Shown: positions 1-9,835, counted from the stretch's first letter. The stretch: 64,000 nt of DNA from Polynucleobacter ibericus (GCF_018687955.1 NZ_CP061309.1:682001-746000); one strand, 5' to 3'. The notes: generated from the sequence alone by a model not told the origin. A program made the numbers and translations.

Positions 1-1158
1 GAAGAGGCCGTCCAATACTTTGGGTAATGGAAAATATTGCTTGAGCTCATTCTCAGAAAAAGAATAACGCTCTTGTTTTAGTCTTTCGGAGGCAAAGGCA
101 ACATCCCATGGCTCCAAACCATCGGTAAAAGCCAGTTCAGTTTTTGCAAACTCAGAGAGTTCTTGCCAGTCTTTAAGCGCAAAGGGTTTTGCCTTCTGCG
201 CAAAGTTTGTTAAGAAAGTATCAACCTCATCAACACTGCTAGCCATCTTCGGCGCTAAGCTCAGGGCGGCATAGTTTTTAAAGCCCAACATGCGCGCTTC
301 TTCATTACGCAGTCTTAATTGTTCCAGCATGTTTTGGGAGTTGTCCCAATCTAGTTTGCCATGGGCGTACTGGGGCGCTAGTTCAGAAGCACGAGTCACG
401 TAGGCTTCGTACATCAAGCGACGCAGGGCTCTGTTCTCGGAGTATTGCATCACTGGGTAATAGGAGGGAAAGTGCAGGGTAAAAGCCCAGCCCTGAAGAC
501 TCTTCTGTTGAGCAGTATCTGCTGCTGCAGCAATCGCATCCTCGGGAAGGCCTATCAGATCAGCTTTATCCTTGATGAGATGCACAAAGCTATCGGTAGC
601 ATCTAAGACATGATCTGAAAAGGCCTTACCTAAGGTTGCTTGCTCATCCTGAATTTGAGAAAAGCGCGGCTTATCTGCGTCACTCAGTTCAGCGCCGCCT
701 AAACGGAAATCTCGTAAAGAGTTCTCAATTACTTTCTTCTGTGCGTTACTGAGTTTTGCAAAGTCTGGTGCTTTACTAAGTTCTTTAAACTTTTGGTAGA
801 GATCTAAATTCTGACCAAGACTAGAAAAGAAGGCGGTAACTTTCGGTAACATCTCACCATAGGCGGCACGCAACTCTGGCGTATCAGCAACGCTATTCAG
901 GTGAGAAATCACGCCCCAGGATCTACCAAAAGATTCGGTGGCATCTTCTAGGGGCTCAGCCAACGCATCCCAGTTAGATGGAGTATCTGGATGAACAGCT
1001 AGGTCTACCGCATTTTGCGCATGTTTAAGAAGATACTCAATCGCCGGCGCAATATGCTCTGGCTTTACTTCTGAGTAGGCAGGAATGCCGCGTCCAAAGT
1101 TAACGAGTGGATTGCTTTGTAATTCTGCGGGGAGGGTGTTAGCAAGGGATGTAGTCAT
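1..1158 (-). CDS. prlC: Oligopeptidase A (M3 metallopeptidase), 5' part only
   Basis: Reading the minus strand from an ATG at 1158 gives an open frame of 386 codons that runs off the left edge. The N-terminus (MTTSLANTLPAEL, then NPLVNFGRGIPAYSEVKPEH) matches the start of thimet-type oligopeptidase A, a cytoplasmic zinc endopeptidase that degrades short peptides, including cleaved signal peptides. Family members are about 690 residues long, so roughly the N-terminal 55 percent is present and the zinc-binding HExxH motif lies outside the window. folD is 68 bases upstream on the same strand, so the two may share a transcript. Identification comes from recognising the sequence; the catalytic half cannot be inspected here. 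Confidence 0.88.
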   Translation of the reverse strand, partial: MTTSLANTLPAELQSNPLVNFGRGIPAYSEVKPEHIAPAIEYLLKHAQNAVDLAVHPDTPSNWDALAEPLEDATESFGRSWGVISHLNSVADTPELRAAYGEMLPKVTAFFSSLGQNLDLYQKFKELSKAPDFAKLSNAQKKVIENSLRDFRLGGAELSDADKPRFSQIQDEQATLGKAFSDHVLDATDSFVHLIKDKADLIGLPEDAIAAAADTAQQKSLQGWAFTLHFPSYYPVMQYSENRALRRLMYEAYVTRASELAPQYAHGKLDWDNSQNMLEQLRLRNEEARMLGFKNYAALSLAPKMASSVDEVDTFLTNFAQKAKPFALKDWQELSEFAKTELAFTDGLEPWDVAFASERLKQERYSFSENELKQYFPLPKVLDGLF

Positions 1159-1226
1159 CCCTCTAGCTTAATGGACTGGGAACAATTTTGCCAAAAGTAC
1201 CAGTCAATTCCTTGATGCAAACTCAG

Positions 1227-2081
1227 TTAATGCTTGGAGGCCTTTTCAGCAGCTTCCAAGGTATTCATTAGCAACATGGTGATGGTCATAGGACCTACGC
1301 CACCAGGGACGGGGGTAATCCATCCAGCCACATATTTGGCAGTATCAAAATCCACGTCGCCACAAAGCTTGCCGTCGGGTAGGCGGTTGATACCAACGTC
1401 AATGACAACGGCACCATTCTTGACCATGTCACCGGAGATCATTTTGGGTTTGCCAGTTGCCACCACCAAAATATCAGCATCTTTTGTATGGTGCGCTAAG
1501 TCGCGAGTCTTGCTGTTGCAAATCGTAACGGTTGCGCCAGCTTGCAAGAGGAGCATGGCCATAGGCTTACCCACAATATTGGAGGCGCCAACAATTACCG
1601 CACGGGCACCACGAATGGGGTATTCAATGCTTTCCAGAATCTTCATGCAGCCATATGGGGTGCACGGTTTGAATTCTGGTTGGCCAACCATCAGGGCACC
1701 AGCGTTGGCAACGTGAAATCCATCTACATCTTTTTCTGGGGCAATTGCTTCAAGCACTCGCTCAGAGGCAATATGTTCAGGTAGCGGTAGTTGTACCAAG
1801 ATGCCATGAATTGCAGGATCCGCATTGAGCAGGGCAATACGAGCAAGTAATTCATCTTCGCCAAGCTCAGCAGAATAGCGCTCTAAAACAGAATGAAAGC
1901 CGACATCTTCACAAGCTTTAACTTTATTGCGGACATACACAGCGCTGGCAGGGTTGTCTCCCACCACTATAACTGCTAAACCAGGTCTTGTGCCTTTAGC
2001 AGTAACAATGGCGCCACGTGCAGCAATCTCAGCACGTAGTTTTTTAGAAAGGGCGTTTCCGTCTAGTAATTGGGCTGGCAT
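1227..2081 (-). CDS. folD: Bifunctional methylene-THF dehydrogenase / methenyl-THF cyclohydrolase
   Basis: FolD interconverts 5,10-methylene-, 5,10-methenyl- and 10-formyl-tetrahydrofolate in the cytoplasm, feeding purine and formyl-Met synthesis. The 284-residue product has the normal family length. Visible signatures are the substrate-site [14 protein letters not shown] segment with the catalytic lysine, the [11 protein letters not shown] stretch, the Rossmann [14 protein letters not shown] motif for NADP, and the C-terminal [14 protein letters not shown] signature. It lies 15 bases downstream of the response-regulator gene on the same strand, so readthrough from the two-component operon is possible. 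Nothing is missing or truncated. Confidence 0.97.
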   Translation of the reverse strand: MPAQLLDGNALSKKLRAEIAARGAIVTAKGTRPGLAVIVVGDNPASAVYVRNKVKACEDVGFHSVLERYSAELGEDELLARIALLNADPAIHGILVQLPLPEHIASERVLEAIAPEKDVDGFHVANAGALMVGQPEFKPCTPYGCMKILESIEYPIRGARAVIVGASNIVGKPMAMLLLQAGATVTICNSKTRDLAHHTKDADILVVATGKPKMISGDMVKNGAVVIDVGINRLPDGKLCGDVDFDTAKYVAGWITPVPGGVGPMTITMLLMNTLEAAEKASKH

Positions 2082-2096
2082 TGAAAACCCCAGTAA

Positions 2097-2744
2097 TTAA
2101 TTAGGCTGGGGGTCAGATAAAGCAAGGCGTAGCAGGTCTGCCACAGTGTTGACGTTGAGTTTTTCCATGATGTTGGCACGGTGTGCTTCAACAGTCTTAA
2201 TGGAGATGCCAAGGTCATCAGCAATCTGTTTATTTAGACGACCAGCAACAATGCGCTCTAACACTTGACGCTCACGACCGGTGAGTTTACTCAGCAAGCT
2301 CTGCGTAATTTTGCGTTGGCTAGCTTGTGAATAGTCGATACGCGCTTTAGCAAGCATGCGATCTACTAAACCGCAAAGATCATTTTCTTTAAAAGGCTTT
2401 TCAATAAAATCGACTGCGCCACGCTTCATGGTAGAGACAGCCATGGAGACATCGCCATGACCAGTAATAAAGGCAACTGGCATTGGGAGATTTTCGCTAG
2501 TGAGGCGCTCTTGTAATTCAAGGCCTGACATACCGGGCATACGAACATCCAAAATAGCGCAAGAGATAGTGGACTTATCGGTGCTTTGTAAAGACTGCAA
2601 GAAACGTTCCGCGCTTGCGTGACAACGAACAACGTAACCATTGCTTTCTAAAAGCCAAGTAAGAGAGTCTCTTACCGCTTCATCATCATCTACTACGTAA
2701 ACAACTTCAGCTTGGTTGGGTTTTGCATTGGCACTTAAGTTCAT
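2097..2744 (-). CDS. FixJ-family response regulator (REC + LuxR HTH)
   Basis: A 215-residue two-domain regulator. The receiver domain (about residues 12-130) contains the acidic pair in VVDDDEAV, the phospho-acceptor aspartate in AILDVRMPGMSG, the conserved Thr in FITGHGD and the Lys in EKPF. A LuxR/FixJ helix-turn-helix follows (about 150-210: LTGRERQVLERIVAGRLNKQIAD, KTVEAHRANIMEKL). Family knowledge: phosphorylation by a partner kinase causes dimerisation and DNA binding. It lies 35 bases downstream of the sensor kinase gene, which is almost certainly its partner. The stimulus is unknown; divergence from aceE makes a role in carbon or pyruvate control plausible, but that is inference. Confidence 0.9.
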   Translation of the reverse strand: MNLSANAKPNQAEVVYVVDDDEAVRDSLTWLLESNGYVVRCHASAERFLQSLQSTDKSTISCAILDVRMPGMSGLELQERLTSENLPMPVAFITGHGDVSMAVSTMKRGAVDFIEKPFKENDLCGLVDRMLAKARIDYSQASQRKITQSLLSKLTGRERQVLERIVAGRLNKQIADDLGISIKTVEAHRANIMEKLNVNTVADLLRLALSDPQPN

Positions 2745-2779
2745 ATCAGTTCTCGCGAGGTAATTCTGAAAATTCGATG

Positions 2780-5305
2780 TTAACCATTAGCCTTGGATTC
2801 AGGAGATTCCAGGGGTAGAAGTATTGTAAAGGTGCAGCCGGCCAGCTTGGTCTGTTCTGAGTCTGAGACGTTGGTGGCCCAGAGCCTGCCATGATGTGAC
2901 TCAATAATGGAGCGGCAAATATTGAGACCCATGCCCATTCCGTCGGATTTTGTGCTGAAAAACGGCTCAAACATGTGTTGCAGCACGTTTTCAGGAATCC
3001 CACCCCCAGTATCCGTAACCTGGATTCTGAGCATGGCCGGGAAAATGCTGGTGTCTAGGTCTGCGCTAATTCGTACGGGTGGCGCCGACCAACGGGAGGA
3101 GAGGGGGTAGGCCTCACGAACGCTATCCAAGGCATTTTTAAGAAGATTGACGACCACCTGCAGGATCAGAACTGGATCCAGGTTTACTACAGGTAGATTT
3201 TCAGCGATCTCGGACTGGATGCTCAAGCGATGGCGGTGGGCTTCAATTTCCACCAAGCCGACTGCGTCACTGATGATTTCTTTTACACAAGACTCTTTGC
3301 GCTGAGGCTCACTGCGTTTTACAAAGCTCCGAATACGCTGAATGATAGTGCCAGCACGATGTGCTTGTTCAGAAGCCTTTTCTAGTGCAGGTAGGATGTC
3401 TTTACTGAGCGCTGGATCTAGATTGCCATCCAAGCGTTTGGCAACCCCCATGCAGTAATTTGAAATAGCGGAAAGCGGTTGATTGAGTTCGTGCGCCAAT
3501 GAAGACGCCATTTCGCCCATAGTGGTTAGACGACTTGTAAATTGCATCCGCTCCTCTTGCTGGCGAGCTTGGTCTTCTGCTGCCTTACGGGGCGTGATAT
3601 CGGTAGCAATCAAGAGTTGAGCAAGATGTCCATCGACCCAGGGAATAAAGCGACGACGTACCTCGAACCATTTATTACTACCATCGGTCAACTGAATATC
3701 TTCTGACTCTGATTCCTGATACAGGAAGGAGGTTGGAATGCCGTCACGAATGTAATCTTGTAGATCTTGCGCAATATTGTGCAAGGTATCAATTTTCTTT
3801 TCCTGGTGAGCCAGCTGAAAGTGCCCCTTGGAGTCATTGCCAAAATTTTCCCGATAGAAGCGATTGGCAAACAGCAATTCGTCTGTCTCTAAGGAGACAA
3901 CAGATACTGCTGCATCTAAGCCCTCTAAAACAGTGGTGAAGCGTTCTTGTGAAGCGGCTAATTCTTCACGAATCTTTTTTGGTTCGGAAATATCAATCAA
4001 TGATGTGACCCAGCCAGTCTGCTTACCTTTTTCATTAATCAACGGAGCAATAAAGGTGCGCGTCTGAATTAATGTGCCATCGCGCTTGAGAACAGCACCC
4101 TCAATACCCACCTTCATGTTGCCGGAGATGTTGGCCTTCAGGGCACGATTCATCTTCTCTACAAGCTCATCTCTTCTGTTATCGGGCCAGAATGGAAAAG
4201 GTGGAGTGAGACCCATTAACTCCTCTGATGACCAGCCCGTCATTTCACAGAAGGCGCGATTCACATAGGTGATCCGTTTTTCCATATCGTGAGCACGAAT
4301 TCCAACCGGAGTGGAGTTTTCCATGGCATTACGAAAACTGGTTTCAGTGCGTAGGCTAGCTTCCGCTTCTTGACGCACCTGCATTTGTTTAAGGACTGAC
4401 CACAAACTCCAAATCACGAAGATGCACAATCCAATGACAACCCCAATCAACATCCGGAAGGTGAGGTTAGTGGGAGGTGGGTAAGTGTCAATCCTTAAAG
4501 TAATGTTTGGGCTCAAGACTCCAATGTCTAAGCTGGTTTGATTACTAAATGCCCTTTTGGGCGTATCTTTATCGGAAGAAATACCCAGTACTTTTTCATT
4601 GTCGGTTAGTAAAGTAAAGCGATAGTAGGATTTGAGTTCTCCAGGGATGACATCTAATATGCCTTGCGTGGTGTATAGAACAGCCAAGAAGCCAGTAATT
4701 TCACCGCTGACAATATTGGGCACCACTTGCCAAAAAACAATTTTTCTCTCTGCAGAAATTGGTTCGTCACTCGGTAGGTTTAATGTAATAAATTGACTAA
4801 ACGCAGCCCGACTGGTTACTCGACTCAGCTCTATAACGGAAGCAAGGCTGGTATTAATGAGTTGATCATTTTGGGTTTTATTAATCCAGTCTGTTTTTCC
4901 GCTGTCGACTGGAGCGATCCATTGCCGTTGATTTTGACTATTCAGCGAAATGATTTTGATGATCTCATGATTGTTGATGACGAGATCTTCAGCCTGCTCT
5001 CGAGCAATTTGTTTGAATTTAGCTTGGTCTTCGCTAGCCGCTACTTCACGATTGATGGTTGTTAATGCGTCTAGATTATTTGCGAAGCGCGCTTGAATTC
5101 GTTGCTTTGCAAATGAGAGCTCTCTGAATAGAGCTGCTTCTTGTTGATTCTTTTCTTGTAATTGCAGCGTGCCCAAAATAACGCCCATGACAGCAGTAAA
5201 CAGAACAATTGCCAGCAGCGGGGTGTAAACGAGTCTAAATCCGCGTATTTTGCGGAGCCACCGATAGGGGCTGATGATGAAGCTTGAAAGAGGCGTTAAT
5301 TTCAT
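2780..5305 (-). CDS. Membrane PAS sensor histidine kinase, partner of the FixJ-type regulator
   Basis: With the start at the ATG at 5305 (MKLTPLSSF) the protein has 841 residues. Order: a transmembrane segment at about 25-42, a periplasmic region of roughly 260 residues, a second transmembrane segment near 290-312, PAS domain 1 (about 325-445), PAS domain 2 (about 455-590), HisKA with the HELNQPLSAISNY H-box, and HATPase_c with NLLKNALDS, DTGGGIPE and GMGMGLNICRSII boxes. The layout resembles DctS/TodS/FixL-like kinases. An in-frame upstream ATG at 5395 would add 30 residues rich in Lys, Arg and Cys ahead of the signal anchor and looks non-coding. Neither start has a strong Shine-Dalgarno. 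The ligand is unknown. Confidence 0.88.
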   Translation of the reverse strand: MKLTPLSSFIISPYRWLRKIRGFRLVYTPLLAIVLFTAVMGVILGTLQLQEKNQQEAALFRELSFAKQRIQARFANNLDALTTINREVAASEDQAKFKQIAREQAEDLVINNHEIIKIISLNSQNQRQWIAPVDSGKTDWINKTQNDQLINTSLASVIELSRVTSRAAFSQFITLNLPSDEPISAERKIVFWQVVPNIVSGEITGFLAVLYTTQGILDVIPGELKSYYRFTLLTDNEKVLGISSDKDTPKRAFSNQTSLDIGVLSPNITLRIDTYPPPTNLTFRMLIGVVIGLCIFVIWSLWSVLKQMQVRQEAEASLRTETSFRNAMENSTPVGIRAHDMEKRITYVNRAFCEMTGWSSEELMGLTPPFPFWPDNRRDELVEKMNRALKANISGNMKVGIEGAVLKRDGTLIQTRTFIAPLINEKGKQTGWVTSLIDISEPKKIREELAASQERFTTVLEGLDAAVSVVSLETDELLFANRFYRENFGNDSKGHFQLAHQEKKIDTLHNIAQDLQDYIRDGIPTSFLYQESESEDIQLTDGSNKWFEVRRRFIPWVDGHLAQLLIATDITPRKAAEDQARQQEERMQFTSRLTTMGEMASSLAHELNQPLSAISNYCMGVAKRLDGNLDPALSKDILPALEKASEQAHRAGTIIQRIRSFVKRSEPQRKESCVKEIISDAVGLVEIEAHRHRLSIQSEIAENLPVVNLDPVLILQVVVNLLKNALDSVREAYPLSSRWSAPPVRISADLDTSIFPAMLRIQVTDTGGGIPENVLQHMFEPFFSTKSDGMGMGLNICRSIIESHHGRLWATNVSDSEQTKLAGCTFTILLPLESPESKANG

Positions 5306-5430
5306 GAATATGGAACATTTTGCCTTATTCGACTGCTCAAACCTCGAATATCGCTGTTGAACGCGCTTCTTATTTGCAGTGCAATAAAATACCACATTAT
5401 GAGAAATACTATCATTATGTGGAAAATTGC

Positions 5431-5459
5431 TTGTTTACACCCATATACCTTCCTAGAAT
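5431..5459 (+). promoter_or_regulatory. Candidate sigma-70 promoter of aceE
   Basis: TTGTTT at 5431-5436 and TAGAAT at 5454-5459 are separated by 17 bases and lie about 50 bases ahead of the aceE start. The -10 matches consensus at five of six positions; the -35 is weak, fitting a regulated or moderate promoter. Predicted from sequence only. Confidence 0.42.
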
Positions 5460-5509
5460 ATTGCCTATAAAGTGAATAACAAATGAAGCACTATTAAATG
5501 GAGACAACA

Positions 5510-8206
5510 ATGGCAGCAGTTCCAGACCAAATATTAGGTAAACAGAATGCCCAGGATGCAGATCCGGGAGAAACTCAAGAATGGTTACAAGCGCTTGATG
5601 GCGTCATTCGTACCGAAGGTCCTGAGAGGGCTGCCTATCTTATAGACCAGCAGATTTCTCATGCACGTGTAAATGGAGTGGTGCAACCATTCCATGCAGA
5701 GACTCCTTACATCAATACTATTCCTGTTGAGAACCAAGCGCGCTTACCTGGCGATCAAAACGTTGAACATCGCATTCGTTCATACACGCGCTGGAATGCC
5801 ATGGCAATGGTTCTGCGTGCCAATAAGGATACCAACGTTGGTGGTCACATTTCTTCATTCCAGTCAGCAGCTACTTTGTATGACGTTGGCTTTAATCATT
5901 TCTGGCATGCGCCATCTCCAGAACATGGTGGAGATTTAATATTTGTACAAGGCCACTCCGCACCAGGTGTATACGCCCGTGCTTACATGTTGGGACGTCT
6001 TGAAGAAAGTCAACTTAATAACTTCCGCCAAGAAGTAGGCGGCAAAGGTATCTCTAGCTATCCACACCCATGGTTGATGCCAGATTTCTGGCAGTTCCCA
6101 ACGGTATCGATGGGCTTAGGTCCCATCATGGCGATTTATCAAGCGCGCTTTATGAAGTACCTCACGGATCGTGGCTTCATTCAGGAACAAAGCCGCAAAG
6201 TTTGGGCTTTCTTGGGCGATGGCGAAACCGATGAGCCAGAATCACTGGGCGCGATTGGTATGGCTGGCCGCGAAAAACTCGATAACCTCATTTTTGTTAT
6301 TAACTGTAACTTGCAGCGCTTAGATGGACCGGTGCGCGGTAATGGAAAAATTATTCAGGAGCTCGAGAGTGAGTTCCGTGGTTCAGGCTGGAATGTCATC
6401 AAGGTAGTGTGGGGCGGTCAGTGGGACGCTTTGTTTGCCCGCGATAAGAAGGGCATCTTGATGCAACGCCTGGGCGAGATCGTCGATGGTCAGTATCAGA
6501 CTATGAAGTCTAAGAACGGCGCATATGTACGTGAGATCGTCTTTAACACCCCAGAACTTAAAGCCCTAGTCAGTGACTGGAGTGATGACGAGATCTGGCA
6601 ATTGAATCGTGGTGGTCATGACCCCCATAAAGTATTTGCCGCTTTTCACGCTGCGGTAAATCATAAAGAGCAGCCAACGGTTATCTTGGCCCACACCATT
6701 AAAGGTTATGGCATGGGTGGCTCCGGTGAGGCGATGAATATTGCCCACCAAGCTAAGAAGATGAATGACGACGATGTGCGTCGTTTCCGTGATCGCTTTG
6801 AGATTCCTGTAAAAGATGAGCAGTTAGATGAAATGCCTTTGGTGAAGTTTGCTGAAGGTAGTCCTGAGCTGGAATACATGAAGGCGCGCCGTCAAGAGTT
6901 GGGCGGCTACTTGCCACAACGTCGCACTAAAGCAGAGAGCTTGCCAGTTCCAGCCTTGGATGTTTTTGCGCCGCTACTCGAAGCAACAGCCGAAGGTCGT
7001 GAGATTTCTACAACCATGGCATTTGTGCGCATGCTCAACACAGTGGTGCGCGATAAGGTTTTAGGTAAGCGCGTAGTACCAATCGTTCCAGATGAATCCC
7101 GTACTTTCGGTATGGAAGGTATGTTCCGCCAATTGGGTATTTGGAATCAATTGGGTCAGCTTTACACACCAGAAGATCATGATCAATTGATGTTCTATAA
7201 AGAGGATAAGACTGGCCAGATTCTGCAAGAGGGTATTAACGAGGCTGGTGGTATGTGCGACTGGATCGCTGCAGCTACTTCTTACTCTACGCATGGCGTA
7301 CCGATGTTGCCTTTTTATATTTTCTATTCCATGTTTGGTTTCCAGCGTATTGGTGACTTAGCTTGGGCAGCAGGCGATATGCGTAGCCGTGGTTTCCTGC
7401 TCGGCGGTACTGCGGGTAGAACGACCTTAAATGGCGAAGGCTTGCAACACGAAGATGGCCATAGCCACTTGTGGAGTGGTGCAATTCCGAACTGCATTAG
7501 CTATGACCCAACATTCTCTTTTGAATTAGCGGTAGTGATTCAAGATGGTATGCGTCGTATGCTAGAAGTCCAGGAAGATGTTTACTACTACGTTACTTTG
7601 ATGAATGAGAACTACGCTCATCCTGCAATGCCTAAAGGCGCAGAAAAAGACATCATTAAGGGTATGTATAAGCTCAAGTCAGTAGGTGACGATAAAGCTA
7701 AGTTGCGTGTACAACTCTTAGGCTCTGGAACCATCTTCCGTGAAGTGATTGAAGCGGCTGAGATTCTCCATAAAGACTGGGGCATTGCTTCCGACTTATG
7801 GGGTTGCCCAAGCTTTACTGAGTTGGGTCGTGATTGGAATGCCGTGCACCGCGCTAATCTCCTAAATCCAGCTGCTGCACCAGCCTTATCTCATGTGGAG
7901 AAGTGCCTGAAAGACACCGCTGGTCCTGTGATTGCTGCAACTGACTATGTTCGCTTGTTTGCCGAGCAGATTCGTCCAGCGATTCAGCATATGGGTCGCC
8001 GCTACGAAGTCTTGGGCACTGATGGCTTTGGTCGTTCCGATACCCGTGAAAAACTTCGTGACTTCTTTGAAGTAGATCGTCGTTGGGTAGTTCTGACTGC
8101 ATTGAGATCTTTAGTTGACTCAGGTCAGCTTGATCGTTCCAAGTTGGCTGAAGCGATTCAGAAATACGGCATCGATACTACTAAACCAAACCCAATGACG
8201 GTTTGA
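5510..8206 (+). CDS. aceE: Pyruvate dehydrogenase E1 component (homodimeric type)
   Basis: E1 decarboxylates pyruvate on thiamine diphosphate and transfers the acetyl group to the lipoyl domains of E2. The ATG at 5510 is chosen because GGAGA at 5500-5504 is well spaced before it; an in-frame ATG at 5498 sits ahead of that Shine-Dalgarno. The product is 898 residues, normal for the single-chain AceE family. The thiamine diphosphate motif is clear: GDGETDEPES about 30 residues before NCNLQRLDGPVRG. Other family blocks seen are NVGGHISSFQSAATLYDVGFNH-type residues near 110 and EDGHSHLWSGAIPNC. First gene of aceE-aceF-lpdA, divergent from the sensor kinase. Confidence 0.97.
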   Translation: MAAVPDQILGKQNAQDADPGETQEWLQALDGVIRTEGPERAAYLIDQQISHARVNGVVQPFHAETPYINTIPVENQARLPGDQNVEHRIRSYTRWNAMAMVLRANKDTNVGGHISSFQSAATLYDVGFNHFWHAPSPEHGGDLIFVQGHSAPGVYARAYMLGRLEESQLNNFRQEVGGKGISSYPHPWLMPDFWQFPTVSMGLGPIMAIYQARFMKYLTDRGFIQEQSRKVWAFLGDGETDEPESLGAIGMAGREKLDNLIFVINCNLQRLDGPVRGNGKIIQELESEFRGSGWNVIKVVWGGQWDALFARDKKGILMQRLGEIVDGQYQTMKSKNGAYVREIVFNTPELKALVSDWSDDEIWQLNRGGHDPHKVFAAFHAAVNHKEQPTVILAHTIKGYGMGGSGEAMNIAHQAKKMNDDDVRRFRDRFEIPVKDEQLDEMPLVKFAEGSPELEYMKARRQELGGYLPQRRTKAESLPVPALDVFAPLLEATAEGREISTTMAFVRMLNTVVRDKVLGKRVVPIVPDESRTFGMEGMFRQLGIWNQLGQLYTPEDHDQLMFYKEDKTGQILQEGINEAGGMCDWIAAATSYSTHGVPMLPFYIFYSMFGFQRIGDLAWAAGDMRSRGFLLGGTAGRTTLNGEGLQHEDGHSHLWSGAIPNCISYDPTFSFELAVVIQDGMRRMLEVQEDVYYYVTLMNENYAHPAMPKGAEKDIIKGMYKLKSVGDDKAKLRVQLLGSGTIFREVIEAAEILHKDWGIASDLWGCPSFTELGRDWNAVHRANLLNPAAAPALSHVEKCLKDTAGPVIAATDYVRLFAEQIRPAIQHMGRRYEVLGTDGFGRSDTREKLRDFFEVDRRWVVLTALRSLVDSGQLDRSKLAEAIQKYGIDTTKPNPMTV

Positions 8207-8221
8207 TAAGAGATAAATACT

Positions 8222-9835
8222 ATGAGTCAAATAATTGAAATCAAAGTCCCGGATATCGGTGACTATAAAGATGTGCCCGTCATTGAAGTCTTGGTAAAGG
8301 CTGGTGACAAAGTTGAGAAAGAGCAATCCATCGTTGTGCTTGAGTCTGACAAAGCCACCATGGATGTTCCATCCTCGCACTCTGGCATCGTCAAAGAAGT
8401 CAAAGTCAAAGTAGGCGACAACCTTTCTGAGGGATCACTTGTAATTACTTTGGAAGAGGGCGCAGCTGCAGCTCCAGCGGCACCTGTAGCAAGTGCGCCC
8501 GCTGCAGCACCTGCAGCAGCAAGCACGAGTAGCAATAGTGGCTCACCTATTGAAATCAAAGTCCCGGATATCGGTGACTATAAAGATGTGCCCGTCATTG
8601 AAGTCTTGGTAAAGGCTGGTGACAAAGTTGAGAAAGAGCAATCCATCGTTGTGCTTGAGTCTGACAAAGCCACAATGGATGTTCCATCCTCACATTCTGG
8701 CATCGTCAAAGAAGTCAAAGTCAAAGTAGGCGACAACCTTTCTGAGGGATCAGTCGTTCTGATTTTGGAAAGTGGATCAGCAGGCGCTGTGGCAGTTCCT
8801 GCTACTGCACCCGTAGCAGCAGCACCCGCCATTCCAGCAACAAAAACAGTAGAGCCTCCCATTGCGCGTGCACCTGCGCCTCCTCCGCTGAGCAATACAC
8901 CTCCGCCTGTAGATACAGCAGTAAGTCATGCAAGCCCATCAGTGCGTAAGTTTGCGCGTGAGCTTGGCGTGACGGTTGCGCAAGTTAAAGGTTCTGGCCC
9001 TAAAGGCCGCATTACCCAAGAAGACGTTCAAGCATTTGTGAAGGCAGCTATGAGTGGTGGAGCAGGTAGTCCTGCGGCTGCTAGCGGTGGTAGCTTGGGT
9101 GGTTTAAATCTCATTCCTTGGCCAAAAATTGATTTCACAAAGTTTGGTGAGATCGAGCGTCAGCCACTCAATCGTATTAAGAAACTCACTGCAGCTAATT
9201 TAGGTCGTAACTGGGTAATGATCCCAGCTGTGACGTATCACGAAGATGCAGACATCACTGACCTAGAAGCATTCCGTGTTCTCACTAATAAAGAGAATGA
9301 GAAGAAGGGTGTCAAGATCACTATGCTTGCTTTCTTAATGAAAGCCGCAGTAGCTGCATTGAAAAAATATCCAGAGTTCAATAGCTCTTTGGATGGTGAT
9401 GATCTGATCCTTAAGAAATACTTCAATATTGGTTTTGCGGCAGATACTCCAACGGGATTGGTTGTGCCAGTGATTAAAGATGCCGATAAGAAGGGTATTT
9501 TTGAATTAGCCAAAGAAACTTCAGAGTTAGCAGCACTCGCACGTGATGGCAAATTAAAGCCAGATCAAATGCAGGGCGCTAGCTTTACGATTTCATCTCT
9601 AGGCGGTATTGGTGGCACGTATTTCTCACCAATTGTTAATGCCCCTGAGGTAGCGATCTTAGGCGTCAGCAAAGCAGCGATGAAGCCAGTTTGGGATGGC
9701 AAGCAATTTGTGCCACGCCTGATTTGCCCATTGTCTCTATCCGCAGATCACCGTGTGATTGATGGTGCTTTAGCAACCCGTTTTGGTGTGTACATTGCCC
9801 AACTCTTGGCCGACTTCCGTCGCGCTAGTCTGTAA
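8222..9835 (+). CDS. aceF: Dihydrolipoamide acetyltransferase (E2) with two lipoyl domains
   Basis: E2 core of the pyruvate dehydrogenase complex, moving acetyl groups from E1 to CoA. The 537-residue protein has lipoyl domain 1 (about residues 4-77) and 2 (about 109-182), each with the lipoylated lysine in ESDKATMDVP, joined by Ala/Pro-rich linkers. An E1/E3-binding domain follows (ASPSVRKFARELGV ... GSGPKGRITQEDV, about 240-275), then the catalytic domain ending with the His-Asp active site in LSADHRVIDGALA. The two lipoyl segments are almost identical in DNA as well as protein (listed separately). The gene starts 15 bases after aceE and stops 9 bases before lpdA. Confidence 0.97.
   Translation: MSQIIEIKVPDIGDYKDVPVIEVLVKAGDKVEKEQSIVVLESDKATMDVPSSHSGIVKEVKVKVGDNLSEGSLVITLEEGAAAAPAAPVASAPAAAPAAASTSSNSGSPIEIKVPDIGDYKDVPVIEVLVKAGDKVEKEQSIVVLESDKATMDVPSSHSGIVKEVKVKVGDNLSEGSVVLILESGSAGAVAVPATAPVAAAPAIPATKTVEPPIARAPAPPPLSNTPPPVDTAVSHASPSVRKFARELGVTVAQVKGSGPKGRITQEDVQAFVKAAMSGGAGSPAAASGGSLGGLNLIPWPKIDFTKFGEIERQPLNRIKKLTAANLGRNWVMIPAVTYHEDADITDLEAFRVLTNKENEKKGVKITMLAFLMKAAVAALKKYPEFNSSLDGDDLILKKYFNIGFAADTPTGLVVPVIKDADKKGIFELAKETSELAALARDGKLKPDQMQGASFTISSLGGIGGTYFSPIVNAPEVAILGVSKAAMKPVWDGKQFVPRLICPLSLSADHRVIDGALATRFGVYIAQLLADFRRASL
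8234..8437 (+). repeat. Lipoyl-domain coding repeat, copy 1
   Basis: This 204-base segment of aceF recurs exactly 315 bases downstream at 8549-8752. I count three differences in 204 bases (ACC/ACA, TCG/TCA, CAC/CAT), all silent third positions, so the two encoded lipoyl-domain segments are identical. Such nucleotide identity points to recent duplication or continuing gene conversion. Confidence 0.95.
8549..8752 (+). repeat. Lipoyl-domain coding repeat, copy 2
   Basis: Second copy of the 204-base segment at 8234-8437, in the same orientation and reading frame (315 = 3 x 105). The flanking Ala/Pro linkers are not repeated at this level, so the duplicated or converted unit is the folded domain itself. 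Confidence 0.95.

Noticed and set aside
5306-5395. Longer start of the sensor kinase at 5395
   Set aside because: It adds 30 residues of basic, Cys-containing sequence with no SD and no resemblance to a signal anchor; ATG at 5305 fits better.
8263-8895. Two similar minus-strand open frames over the aceF lipoyl domains
   Set aside because: They are antisense shadows of the repeated domain and look alike only because the sense strand is duplicated; Ala/Ser-rich translation without homology.
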